Shown here piece by piece: positions 18,726-26,776 of a stretch of DNA of 64,000 nt. Source of the DNA: Mycobacteroides abscessus ATCC 19977 (GTDB taxonomy: Bacteria; Actinomycetota; Actinomycetes; Mycobacteriales; Mycobacteriaceae). Made by a program: the position numbers and the translations under genes. The stretch spans positions 4,092,001-4,156,000 of the forward strand of contig NC_010397.1 in NCBI RefSeq assembly GCF_000069185.1, written 5' to 3'. A model generated the notes under the pieces. That model ran no database searches. It was given only the letters and a program-made list of their open reading frames with translations, and was not told the origin of the DNA. The number at the start of each line of letters is the position of its first letter. Positions within the stretch are counted from its first letter, which is position 1.

Positions 18726-18816
18726 GGGCACTCCTTCATTCCGGGACACTCGAACGGTAGACGACTCGTTGTCCAGACCGCGGCAGACGAGCTCAAACAC
18801 GACCTCAACCAATCCG

Positions 18817-19257
18817 CTAGCCCGCCGTCTGAGCCACCGTCGTGTCTTCGGGCGCCAGCAGGCGGCCATCGGCGGCGCGCAACTCGAACCGCCGCACCGG
18901 GCTCGATGTCTTGCGGTCTATCAGCGAAACACGGGGTTCGCCTGGCCGGAAACAAAACTCGCCGCTCCACTGCCGCAACGCCACCAGGACGGGAAACAGC
19001 CCACGTCCCTTTTCCGTCAGTTGATACTCGTGACGCGCGCCCGCGGGAACGACCTCCAGGATGCCGTTCTCCACCAGGGTCGACAGACGCGATGCCAGGA
19101 TGTTCTTGGCAAGCCCAAGACTTTTCTGGAATTCCCCGAATCGGCGTAGTCCGTCGAACGCGTCACGAACGATCAGCAGCGACCAACCGTCGCCGATCTC
19201 TCCCAGCGGCCGGGCCAGGGTGCAACTGGATTCCGCATGACTTGCTCGCCCCACCAT
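18817..19257 (-). CDS. HxlR-family transcriptional regulator
   Basis: Winged-helix regulator of 146 residues. It has the HxlR signature: CTLARPLGEIGDGWSLLIVRDAF, FGEFQKSLGLAKNILASRL and YQLTEKGRGLFPVLVALRQW. AAAGGAG lies 7 nt before ATG 19257. It is divergent from an MFS exporter gene across an 88-bp region with a perfect palindrome (19272-19288), so it most likely represses both genes until an effector, perhaps a thiol or quinone-type compound, is sensed. The Cys in SSCTLARP is the conserved redox-type Cys of some HxlR sensors. Confidence 0.88.
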   Translation of the reverse strand: MVGRASHAESSCTLARPLGEIGDGWSLLIVRDAFDGLRRFGEFQKSLGLAKNILASRLSTLVENGILEVVPAGARHEYQLTEKGRGLFPVLVALRQWSGEFCFRPGEPRVSLIDRKTSSPVRRFELRAADGRLLAPEDTTVAQTAG

Positions 19258-19271
19258 CGCCAGTCTCCTTT

Positions 19272-19314
19272 GGTTGCAATATGCAACCGAATCGTGCGAT
19301 GCTCAAACGGTTGC
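19272..19314. promoter_or_regulatory. Palindromic HxlR operator between hxlR-type gene and MFS gene
   Basis: GGTTGCA-ATA-TGCAACC at 19272-19288 is a perfect 7-bp dyad. A third half-site CGGTTGC at 19308-19314 pairs with GCAACCG (19283-19289). It lies within 15 nt of the hxlR-type start, a position fitting autorepression. Confidence 0.6.
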
Positions 19315-19345
19315 GAAGTGAAACCAACTCTACCGAGGAGTGCGC

Positions 19346-20581
19346 GTGCTGACCAGACCCGTCATCGTGTTGTTCTCGTTTTCCTGCGGGCTGGCGGTGG
19401 CAACGATCTACTTCTCCCAACCGCTCCTGGACACCATCGGCTCCCAATTCTCCATGCCCACAGCGCAAGTCGGAATCGTGCTGACACTCACCCAGATCGG
19501 CTACGCGATCGGGCTGCTGCTGATCGTGCCCCTCGGCGATATCGTGGATCAACGTCGGCTCATCGTCGGCCAGACCGTACTGCTCGGGGTGGCGCTACTC
19601 GCCACCGCGATATCACCCAACGCGTGGACGTTCTTGCTGAGCATCACCACGCTGGGCGCACTCGCTGTGGTGACCCAGGTGATGGTCACCTACACAGCGG
19701 TCCACGCCGCACGGGAACGACAAGGGTGGGCAGTCGGGGTCGTCACCGGCGGCATCATCAGTGGAATACTCCTGGCGCGCACCGTATCCGGAGCACTATC
19801 TGATCTGCTGGGCTGGCGGTCGGTCTATGCGGTGGCGGCAATCGCCGTAGCGGCAATCGCCACAATCCTGGCGCGCACCCTGGTGGGATCCGATCCCACG
19901 CGCCACGGACCGCCCTATGGCCGCCTGCTGCTCTCCACGCTGCGGCTCCTGCGCGACGAGTCCGTCCTACGCTCCCGGGCCATCATCGCCATGCTCGTCT
20001 TCGCCGCCATCACCGTCTTACTGACCCCCATGGTGCTGCCGCTCACCTCCGCGCCATACCACTTGTCGCATACCCAGGTCGGGCTGTTCGGATTGGCCGG
20101 AGCGGCGGGAGCAGTGGGCGCCTTCAAAGCCGGCACGTGGTGCGATCGCGGCTGGGCCAACCGGGTCACCGGCGCAGGCCTTTCGCTGATGCTGGCGGCA
20201 TGGGCACTGGCCGCGACGCTGCACTGGACGCTGCTGGGGCTCGCCGTCGCCGTCGTGATCATCGACTTCGGCCTGCAGTCGGTGCATGTGGCGAACCAAA
20301 GCCTGATCTACCGGCTGGATCCCGAGCTCCACGGTCGCGTCACCGCCGCCTATATGACCTTCTATTCCATCGGCAGTGCCATCGGCGCCATCGCGTCAAC
20401 ATGGGTCTACGCGGCCCGGGCATGGAGCGGGGTATGCCTGCTCGGTGCGGCCATCAGTCTTGGCGCACTTGCCTACTGGGCTGCGCTACAACGAGCAGCC
20501 CACCAGCACCGGCTCCGGCACCAGACGCACGCCGAAGGTCTCCAAGACCCCGTCACGCACGGTACGGGCGAGTGTCAATAA
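19346..20581 (+). CDS. MFS transporter (drug/metabolite exporter type)
   Basis: Integral membrane protein of about 411 residues with 12 predicted hydrophobic segments. The first cytoplasmic loop shows [14 protein letters not shown], the MFS motif A, and the fourth-fifth segments include [19 protein letters not shown] (motif C-like, antiporter type). GAGGAG lies 5 nt before GTG 19346, which I prefer over GTG 19340. The 3' end overlaps the 3' end of murB on the other strand by 96 bp, so the hydrophilic tail ([12 protein letters not shown]) is read from antisense murB sequence. Control by the divergent HxlR regulator is likely. Confidence 0.85.
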   Translation: MLTRPVIVLFSFSCGLAVATIYFSQPLLDTIGSQFSMPTAQVGIVLTLTQIGYAIGLLLIVPLGDIVDQRRLIVGQTVLLGVALLATAISPNAWTFLLSITTLGALAVVTQVMVTYTAVHAARERQGWAVGVVTGGIISGILLARTVSGALSDLLGWRSVYAVAAIAVAAIATILARTLVGSDPTRHGPPYGRLLLSTLRLLRDESVLRSRAIIAMLVFAAITVLLTPMVLPLTSAPYHLSHTQVGLFGLAGAAGAVGAFKAGTWCDRGWANRVTGAGLSLMLAAWALAATLHWTLLGLAVAVVIIDFGLQSVHVANQSLIYRLDPELHGRVTAAYMTFYSIGSAIGAIASTWVYAARAWSGVCLLGAAISLGALAYWAALQRAAHQHRLRHQTHAEGLQDPVTHGTGECQ

Positions 20582-21577
20582 CTCATCGGTGCTGCCGCCG
20601 CCGCGATGCGTCAATGCCAGAGCGTGTTTCGTGGACACCCGCACCGCCGACCGCTCTCCCGGATAGCCCTTGTCGAATCCGGCCCGTTCCACGAGCCAGC
20701 CCGCCGACAACTTCACGCCATGCTGGGCCGAATACAGCGGCATCACGACACCGGGGCCCAGGTGCTCATGCACCCGAGCCCGAACGCCATCCACATCGCC
20801 TTCGGCGACAACAGGATTTGTGAAGAAAGAGCCGACGCTCCACGTGTCACGATCGGACTCGTCGAGCACCATGCCCTTGCGCCGTCGTAGTCCCAGCACG
20901 GCCTCGCGCACTGCCGACGCATCGGTGCGATCGCCTTGTGCCACGCCCAGCTCCTTGGCCAATTCCGGGTATCGGATCGGCGCGCTCAGCCCATCCGTGG
21001 ACAGACCGAACTCGACCTCCAGCACCACACGCGCACTGGTGCCCTTGAGAATGCTGGTGCGGTAACCGAACCTCAGCTCATCAGGCCCATACCAACGCAC
21101 CCGGCCGGTCTCGCGGTTCAATACCCGGACTCGTCGCAGTAACGAAGAAACCTCGACTCCGTACGCACCCACGTTCTGCACAGGGGTAGCGCCCGCGGTA
21201 CCCGGGATTCCCGACAGGCATTCCAGCCCACCGAGACCGGCCCGCAGCGACAACGCCACCACCTCGTCCCAGTTGGCGCCGGCCTCGGCCCGCAACAAGG
21301 ACCCGTCCACCGTGACACCCGCCGCGGCAATGTGCACCGCCGTCACGTCCGCCAGGTCATCGGCCAGCACCACATTGGAACCACCCGCGAGCAGCAGGGC
21401 CGGATGACCGTCCAATGCCGCCAGCGTGCCGGTCACCTGCCGGGTGCTCTCACACCGAATGAGCGTGGCGGCCACCGGCCCTAATCGCAGTGTCGTCAGC
21501 GGAGCCAGTGCAGCGCCCTCGGTCACCACAGCGCCGAGGTCCTCGATCTCCGCGCGCGTTGTTCGTGCCAGGCCCAC
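20486..21577 (-). CDS. murB: UDP-N-acetylenolpyruvoylglucosamine reductase MurB
   Basis: FAD/NADPH enzyme that completes UDP-MurNAc in peptidoglycan synthesis; 363 residues with the chosen start. Seen: [14 protein letters not shown] site [43 protein letters not shown], and the catalytic Ser in [11 protein letters not shown]. The C-terminus [11 protein letters not shown] matches the family. I chose GTG 21577 because a -10 TACCGT ends 8 nt upstream, implying a leaderless mRNA; ATG 21616 is in frame but would overlap the divergent gene start at 21604. Corresponds to Rv0482. Confidence 0.95.
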   Translation of the reverse strand: MGLARTTRAEIEDLGAVVTEGAALAPLTTLRLGPVAATLIRCESTRQVTGTLAALDGHPALLLAGGSNVVLADDLADVTAVHIAAAGVTVDGSLLRAEAGANWDEVVALSLRAGLGGLECLSGIPGTAGATPVQNVGAYGVEVSSLLRRVRVLNRETGRVRWYGPDELRFGYRTSILKGTSARVVLEVEFGLSTDGLSAPIRYPELAKELGVAQGDRTDASAVREAVLGLRRRKGMVLDESDRDTWSVGSFFTNPVVAEGDVDGVRARVHEHLGPGVVMPLYSAQHGVKLSAGWLVERAGFDKGYPGERSAVRVSTKHALALTHRGGGSTDELLTLARTVRDGVLETFGVRLVPEPVLVGCSL

Positions 21578-21604
21578 GGGCGGTAACGGTAGCCTTGCCA
21601 CCCA
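21577..21604. promoter_or_regulatory. Shared bidirectional leaderless promoter of murB and DUF2505 gene
   Basis: Minus-strand -10 TACCGT (21591-21586) and plus-strand -10 TAGCCT (21590-21595) share their TA. Each ends exactly 8 nt before its own start codon (GTG 21577, ATG 21604). The arrangement is symmetric and leaves no room for a 5' leader on either side. Confidence 0.6.
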
Positions 21605-22107
21605 TGGCGCGCTCATTCGACCTGTCAGTGGAGTATTCGGCTACCGTCGAGCAAGTCCATGCGGCCTTCGCCGACGAGAGTTACTGGCATGAACGTCTAG
21701 CGGGCTCCGGAGCCGATACCGCGACGCTGGACTCCCTGAAATCCGACGACGGCGACCTCGAGATCGTCACCACACAGGTGTTGCGCAGCGACCGGCTGCC
21801 CGGCATCGTCTCGCAGTTTCACCGAGGTGACCTGCAGATCGTCCGCACCGAGAAGTGGGGTGCCATCGCAGACGGCACATCCGAGGGCACCGTGGTGGGC
21901 TCGATCCCGGGCGCACCCGTCACCCTGTCGGGCATCGCGCGGTTACAGCCGGGAGCCAAGGGTTCACGACTTGATCTGAAGGTCGGCGTCGAAGTCAAGA
22001 TCCCCCTGGTAGGCGGCAAAATCGAGGGCTTCGTCGGCGGAAAGCTCATGGACCTGCTCTCTGCCGAACAGCGATTCACCTCCGAATGGATCGCCACCCA
22101 CGGCTAG
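21604..22107 (+). CDS. DUF2505 domain protein (Rv0481c-like), first copy
   Basis: A 167-residue SRPBCC-like protein: [22 protein letters not shown], a typical beta-strand/helix start, [14 protein letters not shown], and the late [24 protein letters not shown] 21604 is preceded by TAGCCT at the spacing of a leaderless start. Function is unknown in the family. It is followed 10 bp later by a second DUF2505 gene, and its TAG stop forms the first bases of that gene's candidate -10. Confidence 0.85.
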   Translation: MARSFDLSVEYSATVEQVHAAFADESYWHERLAGSGADTATLDSLKSDDGDLEIVTTQVLRSDRLPGIVSQFHRGDLQIVRTEKWGAIADGTSEGTVVGSIPGAPVTLSGIARLQPGAKGSRLDLKVGVEVKIPLVGGKIEGFVGGKLMDLLSAEQRFTSEWIATHG

Positions 22108-22117
22108 CCTGGGTCCG

Positions 22118-22633
22118 ATGTCCAGGCGTTCCGTCTTCACGGTGAGTTTTCCGGCTCCGGCCGAGAAGATCTACCAGGACTTCGCGAGCCGGGACTACTG
22201 GGAAACCCTGATGTCGGCGTATGGCTGGCTTACCCCCGTCTCCGAGATTCAGGCCTTCTCGGTCACCGACGGCGGTATCGACGTCGTGCTCAAGCAGCAT
22301 CTGCCCCGCATCTATCTGCCCCCGATCGCGCAGAAGGTGATGCTCACCGACCTGATCATCACCCGGGTACAGCATTTCGCCCCTTTCGACCAGCGCACGG
22401 CGTCGGCGATAGGCAACTACAGTGCCTCGGTGGTGGCCGGGCCGGGCTCTTTTACCGGAGTGTGCGCGCTGGCCGATACCGGTGAGGGTTCTCAGCTGAG
22501 GCTCTCCAGCACTTGCAGGGTCTACCTCCCCTTCATCGGGGGCAAGCTTGAGGACTTGATCCTGTACCACCTCAACGACCTCTTCCGCGTGGAGGAAGGC
22601 TTCATCGCCGACTGGGTCGCCAAGCACCACTAG
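22118..22633 (+). CDS. DUF2505 domain protein, second copy
   Basis: A 171-residue paralogue of the preceding gene: SFPAPAEKIYQDFASRDYWETL, VTDGGIDVVLKQHLP and VYLPFIGGKLEDLILYHLNDLF align with the same segments of the first copy. Divergence is large, so the duplication is old. TAGCCT at 22105-22110, starting on the upstream stop codon, lies 7 nt before the ATG and could give a separate leaderless transcript. Function unknown. It marks the left edge of the conserved gene order before the TPR-CHAT cluster. Confidence 0.82.
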   Translation: MSRRSVFTVSFPAPAEKIYQDFASRDYWETLMSAYGWLTPVSEIQAFSVTDGGIDVVLKQHLPRIYLPPIAQKVMLTDLIITRVQHFAPFDQRTASAIGNYSASVVAGPGSFTGVCALADTGEGSQLRLSSTCRVYLPFIGGKLEDLILYHLNDLFRVEEGFIADWVAKHH

Positions 22634-22671
22634 CCTTCACACTCACCGCGTGAGCATGTCGAGGGCAGCCA

Positions 22672-23751
22672 TCAGTAGTCCGATTCGGCGGCCAACAGCT
22701 CGGCGAGAAACGCGTCGGCGGGCGGCACGGCCAGCCGGGCCCGCGCGAATCTCCGAACCCGGTCGCGCGATTCACTCGAATCGGCGGCCCGTCCGGCACC
22801 CACACTGACCTCCGCTACCGACCAGTCGGCATTCCATGCCTGCATTTCGCCGGCGGGCTGCCCGTTGGTATCGAGAACGGGCAGCGTCGCGGCCCCCTCG
22901 GCATCCAGCACACCGATTGCCTGAAAAACGCCGCAATGCAACGTGATTGGAAGGTCGAGCGCCGAACCCGGGCCGCATATCGCTGCCCGTAACCGTATGG
23001 TGACGGTGGCACCGTCGGAAACGACTGCCCAGTCCAGATTGTGTTCGGCCGCATCGAAGATCCCCGGCGGCACATCCGACCACGCGATGGTCGCGGTGCC
23101 CATCGCTATGGTGCCTGGCGCTCCGCGCTCATCACCGGCGCCTGCGGCCAACGCATAGTCCTCGCGCCGTGCCACCTCGGCGTCCCGCACATCCCACTGA
23201 AGACCCATCTCGTCGGCCAAGTCCCGACAGCGTGCCGCAAGCAGGCCTACCCGCGGGTCGCGATGAGAGTCCAGCGCCGCCGCATGGGGTGCCAGGAGTC
23301 CGGCAACATCGGCATCCAGGGTGTCGTCGGTGAAATAGTCCTCGGCCGTCGCGGTCAGCACCGCTACCTCGGCATCCAGCACTGCCCGATCCAATGGGCC
23401 GACGCCCTCGCGGAGGCTGGCCGGCCACCATCGCCTGAGCCAATGCCCCAATGCCAACCGCCGCAGCGAATCCGCAGGCCGGGGCAGCACCGACACCGAC
23501 GGCAGCTCGATGGCTTTCCCCGGGGCGGCATCCCGCAGTGCCTCCACGACCGCGACATGCCCGGCCTCGCCGAAGACCCGCCACATCCAGTCCGCCCGCA
23601 TCGCATCGGTGAAACTCACAACCGGGGGCTGCGAGGGGTCGTCGACCGGCCACGACAACACCGCGCCGCTCACTTCCAGCACCGCCACCAAAGGAACCGG
23701 CGCCGGGGCGGGGCCCGTTGTCCACAAACCGGCTTCGTTGACGAGTCTCAT
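22672..23751 (-). CDS. Unassigned protein, last gene of TPR-CHAT cluster
   Basis: A 359-residue protein I do not recognise. It is acidic and rich in Trp in the first half (WMWRVFGEAGHVAVVEALRD; LGHWLRRWWPASLREG), with a later part that looks like beta-strands (TVTIRLRAAICGPGSALDLP). No signal peptide, membrane segment or catalytic motif is visible. Its ATG overlaps the stop of the 442-residue protein by 4 bp (23748-23751, ATGA), so the two are coupled and probably interact. The pair resembles the accessory proteins that accompany CHAT and TPR proteins in actinobacterial conflict (CATRA-type) loci, but that is an inference from context. Confidence 0.7.
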   Translation of the reverse strand: MRLVNEAGLWTTGPAPAPVPLVAVLEVSGAVLSWPVDDPSQPPVVSFTDAMRADWMWRVFGEAGHVAVVEALRDAAPGKAIELPSVSVLPRPADSLRRLALGHWLRRWWPASLREGVGPLDRAVLDAEVAVLTATAEDYFTDDTLDADVAGLLAPHAAALDSHRDPRVGLLAARCRDLADEMGLQWDVRDAEVARREDYALAAGAGDERGAPGTIAMGTATIAWSDVPPGIFDAAEHNLDWAVVSDGATVTIRLRAAICGPGSALDLPITLHCGVFQAIGVLDAEGAATLPVLDTNGQPAGEMQAWNADWSVAEVSVGAGRAADSSESRDRVRRFARARLAVPPADAFLAELLAAESDY

Positions 23752-25076
23752 TCGGATACCTGCAATTCCAGCATCACCTTGATGCGCTGCCGGTGATCCA
23801 GGCTCACGGAGCGCGCTGCGCCCTCCAAGAGAGATCGCATGTCGTCGACATCACCGCATGGTTCCTGCCAGACATCGCGGCCGTGCAACCTGGCCCATAA
23901 CCGGCTGAGGTAGGGCCGCGCGAAAGCCGCCAGATCATCGACCACCTGCCGCTGTCGCGGATGAATGACTTGCCCCGCCGCAAGATAACGCCGCGCGTGC
24001 ATGACGTAGGCCTCTTTCACCAGTCGAGCCTGGACGCGACCGGACAGCTCATAGCGTGTCGGCGCAGAATCATCCAACGGCCGCAGGTCCATCGCCACCT
24101 CGATGCCGGCCACCAGCGCGGCCTGCTTATCTTCGCCCATCAAACCCCATGGCGCGCAAGCCCTATCGACCTCTTCGGCGCACAGCAGCGGTAGGTCGGG
24201 CAACTCGTCGCGGTCCAGCGCCCGCCGCAACGTGGCCCGCACCCGATCCACGACACTGCGGTCCATCGGACGGTCGCCTGTGGTATCTCCGTCGATGGCT
24301 GGGGGTCGCTGCGGTGCAACCGAACTCAATCCGATCTCGACAATCGACCACGGCACCGCGGTGACATCGCCATGGACACTCGCACCCAGGTTGTATGGCG
24401 TGGCATCGCCGATCAATGCCGTCCAGACCCGCTGGCGCGCAGCAATTTCACGGTAGCTGTCAGCGGCGCCGAGCACGGTGGCCAGACCGGTGAAGAACGG
24501 GCCCGCGATGCCGCCGCCCGGCCGCACATCGCGCCAGCTTCGATCCCGCAGTTTGGCAAGCCGGGCAACCACATCCGAATTCTCGATGTAGCGGTTGAGT
24601 ACCTCGATTGCCGTACGGTCCCGGCCGCGGTGCAGGCCGCGCAGCACCTCCGCCGCGGTCAGGTGATCCGCTTCCCGCGGTATTCCTTGGGTAACAGCCA
24701 ATTCGTAACACACTGGGAAATAGAGTTCCTGCGCGTTACCGGTGGTGATACGCAGGCGGCGCCGCTCGGCCTTCAGCATCACGAACCAATCTGCCGTCGC
24801 CCTCAGCTGCGGACCATGCGCCACGATGAGAGCGTGCATGGCAGAAGCCACCTCGGGTGCCAATACCGGAGCCGAGAATGACGCATTGCTACGCAGTCGC
24901 AGGACCAGCGGATCGAGAATCCGTTTCACGGTCCGCCGCAGCGGGCCGCCGTCGTCGGCGCTGAGCACCTCCACACCGTCACCGATCGCGCGCCAGGCCC
25001 GGTCGATCACGGCACGGCGCGGCAGCGCCGATCGCACCGTGAGGGTGCTCTCGGAAGGTGCCGACCCAATGCTCAC
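23748..25076 (-). CDS. Unassigned 442-residue protein of TPR-CHAT cluster
   Basis: Helical-looking 442-residue protein, no family recognised. It contains many Arg and Leu (RTVKRILDPLVLRLRSN; MLKAERRRLRITTG; VRATLRRALDRDELPDLPLL), and an STPY-like PWSIVEIGLSSVAP. It starts at GTG 25076, with a -10 TATCCT (25089-25084) 7 nt upstream, hence likely a leaderless mRNA separate from the CHAT gene. It overlaps the 359-residue gene by 4 bp. It faces the small gene at 25145 across a 68-bp divergent region. I infer a role with the CHAT/TPR pair because the genes form one accessory block absent from the M. tuberculosis order. Confidence 0.7.
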   Translation of the reverse strand: MSIGSAPSESTLTVRSALPRRAVIDRAWRAIGDGVEVLSADDGGPLRRTVKRILDPLVLRLRSNASFSAPVLAPEVASAMHALIVAHGPQLRATADWFVMLKAERRRLRITTGNAQELYFPVCYELAVTQGIPREADHLTAAEVLRGLHRGRDRTAIEVLNRYIENSDVVARLAKLRDRSWRDVRPGGGIAGPFFTGLATVLGAADSYREIAARQRVWTALIGDATPYNLGASVHGDVTAVPWSIVEIGLSSVAPQRPPAIDGDTTGDRPMDRSVVDRVRATLRRALDRDELPDLPLLCAEEVDRACAPWGLMGEDKQAALVAGIEVAMDLRPLDDSAPTRYELSGRVQARLVKEAYVMHARRYLAAGQVIHPRQRQVVDDLAAFARPYLSRLWARLHGRDVWQEPCGDVDDMRSLLEGAARSVSLDHRQRIKVMLELQVSE

Positions 25077-25089
25077 CGTGACAAGGATA
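25077..25089 (-). promoter_or_regulatory. Leaderless promoter (-10 TATCCT) of the 442-residue gene
   Basis: TATCCT at 25089-25084 on the minus strand ends 7 nt before the GTG start at 25076. No Shine-Dalgarno sequence is present. Confidence 0.45.
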
Positions 25090-25144
25090 ATCGCCGCGGT
25101 CAGCTGGAAAGTTGGGTTCGGTAGCAGCCGGACGGGTCGACGGT

Positions 25145-25582
25145 ATGGACATGACCACAGGATTGTTTCCCGCCATCGTCAAAGCCTTCGGTGGATGTAT
25201 CGCTCTGCTCTCCGGCCGCCGGAGCGCAGCGGTACACCCGGACGACGAGGCCGACGAGCGCCTCGTCACCGTGGAGGAGTTTGCCGCCGAATTCGATCAC
25301 CTGCTGATCCGCAAGCGGCTGTTGACCCGGGCACAGCGGGCCGTCATCGACAGTGGTATCCGCTCACACGGAGTCGTCACGGGAGTCAAAGCCACCGGGG
25401 CCGGCCGCGAGATGCAACTGGATCTCATGGTGACCCGGCCCGACGGCGGTCAATTCCCCGCTCGGGAAACCGCGATGATCTCCGCCTGTGCGCTGTCGAA
25501 GATGGCACCGGGCAGCGTAATCGACGCGTACTACCGGCCTGCGGACCACAGCATCATCGCGGTTCGGGTACGCGCCGGCTGA
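25145..25582 (+). CDS. Small unassigned protein inside the TPR-CHAT cluster
   Basis: A 145-residue protein on the opposite strand to the rest of the cluster. The N-terminus is mildly hydrophobic (LFPAIVKAFGGCIALL), then VTVEEFAAEFDHLLIRKRLLTRAQRAV and VDAYYRP-like SVIDAYYRPADHSIIAVRV at the end. The second half resembles a small beta domain (GVVTGVKATGAGREMQLDLMV). ATG 25145 is a guess between 25112, 25145 and 25151. Its TGA directly abuts the CHAT gene's stop on the other strand (TGATCA, 25580-25585), so the genes converge without a gap. Function unknown. Confidence 0.65.
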   Translation: MDMTTGLFPAIVKAFGGCIALLSGRRSAAVHPDDEADERLVTVEEFAAEFDHLLIRKRLLTRAQRAVIDSGIRSHGVVTGVKATGAGREMQLDLMVTRPDGGQFPARETAMISACALSKMAPGSVIDAYYRPADHSIIAVRVRAG

Positions 25583-26776
25583 TCAGCGAGCGCCATCGAC
25601 GGCGAAGCTGACCACTGCCGCCCAGTGCAGCGGGCTCGCCGCGCGGTCGCCATCACGCCAGCGCCGCAGCTGGGCCCGCTGCCAGCGGTTCACCGCGCGG
25701 CCGGCGTCCTCGTCGCGGTGCGCGTGGTCCACCCCTATGACCGTATCGGTCATGGGATCTGCTGTGTACGAAACAAATTGGCTATAGGCAGCGGTAGTCG
25801 GCAGTGACCACAGGGTCGCGGTCACCAACTCCGCACCACCCAGGATCATCGCCGCGGCAAGCCCCGTCGCCTCGTCGAAGCGATAGTCACCTCCCGATGA
25901 GCATGCCAACAGCGCCACTCGCGGCGGGATCGGAAACTGCGCGGCCATCAGGTCGGCCGCGGTCAGCGGGTGATCCTCGGCCAGATGTAGGGCGGCCCGG
26001 GCGGCGTGGCCAACAGCCCCCTCCGCCGCACTGGCATGCCCGACGTAGAGCAGCCGGGCCGGGTTCTGTGCGCATGCTCCGCCAAGCCAGTCACGGTCTG
26101 TATCGCTCCGGCGGAACAGCTCTCGCGGCGTACCGGCTACCGGCAGCACCCGATGGTTATCCATCAGTTCGCCGAAATGGCGGGTCAGGGCGCCCTCCGC
26201 CGCGGGGCGGCCCAACACCGAACCCAATGTGGAATCCGGCCGTTGCCCCGGAATCCGCGGATCCAACAGCAACGCGACGGGACCGCGCTGACGATCGCGC
26301 CACCGCGCTGGATGACGTGGCGCATGAACGATGTTCGGTGGCACCGACATCAGGACATCGACCAACTCCATCAGCCGATAATCGTCCGGCCCCGGCATAG
26401 CCAGCTGTCCCCACGGCACCCGCGCCAATTTCGGGCTGGGAGTCACAAAAAGCACGGCCCGCGGAGAAGTCACGCACTCGGACAACAGCTTCCAGCCCTC
26501 GGGCGCCACCAGCTCCGCGCCCAAGGCCCGCGCCAGCTGTAATTCCGCCTCCGGGCTTGCGAGTGCGCCCACGGTCAAGGCTCGCGCGATGGCGGTCAGC
26601 GCGGTTTCAGACCCCGTCGCCTCCGGCAGTGCGGCATCGAGTGCGGTACAGACAGTTTCCAACGGCCGCTGATCGACGACCCAGGTGACCGTGCGGGAGG
26701 GCTCTCCCACCACTCGCAGGCTGGCATAGGTGGCGATGCCCAGATCGGCGAACCGCAGCACCAAGATATCCGTCAT
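25583..26776 (-). CDS. CHAT-domain (caspase-like) protease
   Basis: A 397-residue protein whose second half is a CHAT domain, the caspase-related peptidase fold. The catalytic dyad is visible: His247 in LLYVGHASA and Cys292 in VALLACSSGG, followed by AAAMILGGAELVTATLWSLP, the usual strand after the nucleophile. Residues 1-200 are a helical N-terminal region (PRAVLFVTPSPKLARVPWGQLA is the CHAT strand before the core). ATG 26776 overlaps the TPR gene stop by 4 bp (ATGA); a start at 26791 is in frame. CHAT proteases are activated by partner proteins in gasdermin, Craspase and conflict systems; here the TPR protein is the obvious partner. Confidence 0.85.
   Translation of the reverse strand: MTDILVLRFADLGIATYASLRVVGEPSRTVTWVVDQRPLETVCTALDAALPEATGSETALTAIARALTVGALASPEAELQLARALGAELVAPEGWKLLSECVTSPRAVLFVTPSPKLARVPWGQLAMPGPDDYRLMELVDVLMSVPPNIVHAPRHPARWRDRQRGPVALLLDPRIPGQRPDSTLGSVLGRPAAEGALTRHFGELMDNHRVLPVAGTPRELFRRSDTDRDWLGGACAQNPARLLYVGHASAAEGAVGHAARAALHLAEDHPLTAADLMAAQFPIPPRVALLACSSGGDYRFDEATGLAAAMILGGAELVTATLWSLPTTAAYSQFVSYTADPMTDTVIGVDHAHRDEDAGRAVNRWQRAQLRRWRDGDRAASPLHWAAVVSFAVDGAR

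Noticed and set aside
17577..19352. Plus-strand open frame of 591 codons across lprQ, the secreted protein and the HxlR gene
   Set aside because: It overlaps three well-supported genes on the other strand and is Arg/Pro-rich without motifs.
22105..22118. A separate transcript for the second DUF2505 gene
   Set aside because: The -10-like TAGCCT fits, but the genes are only 10 bp apart and co-transcription is equally likely, so I did not list it as a promoter feature.
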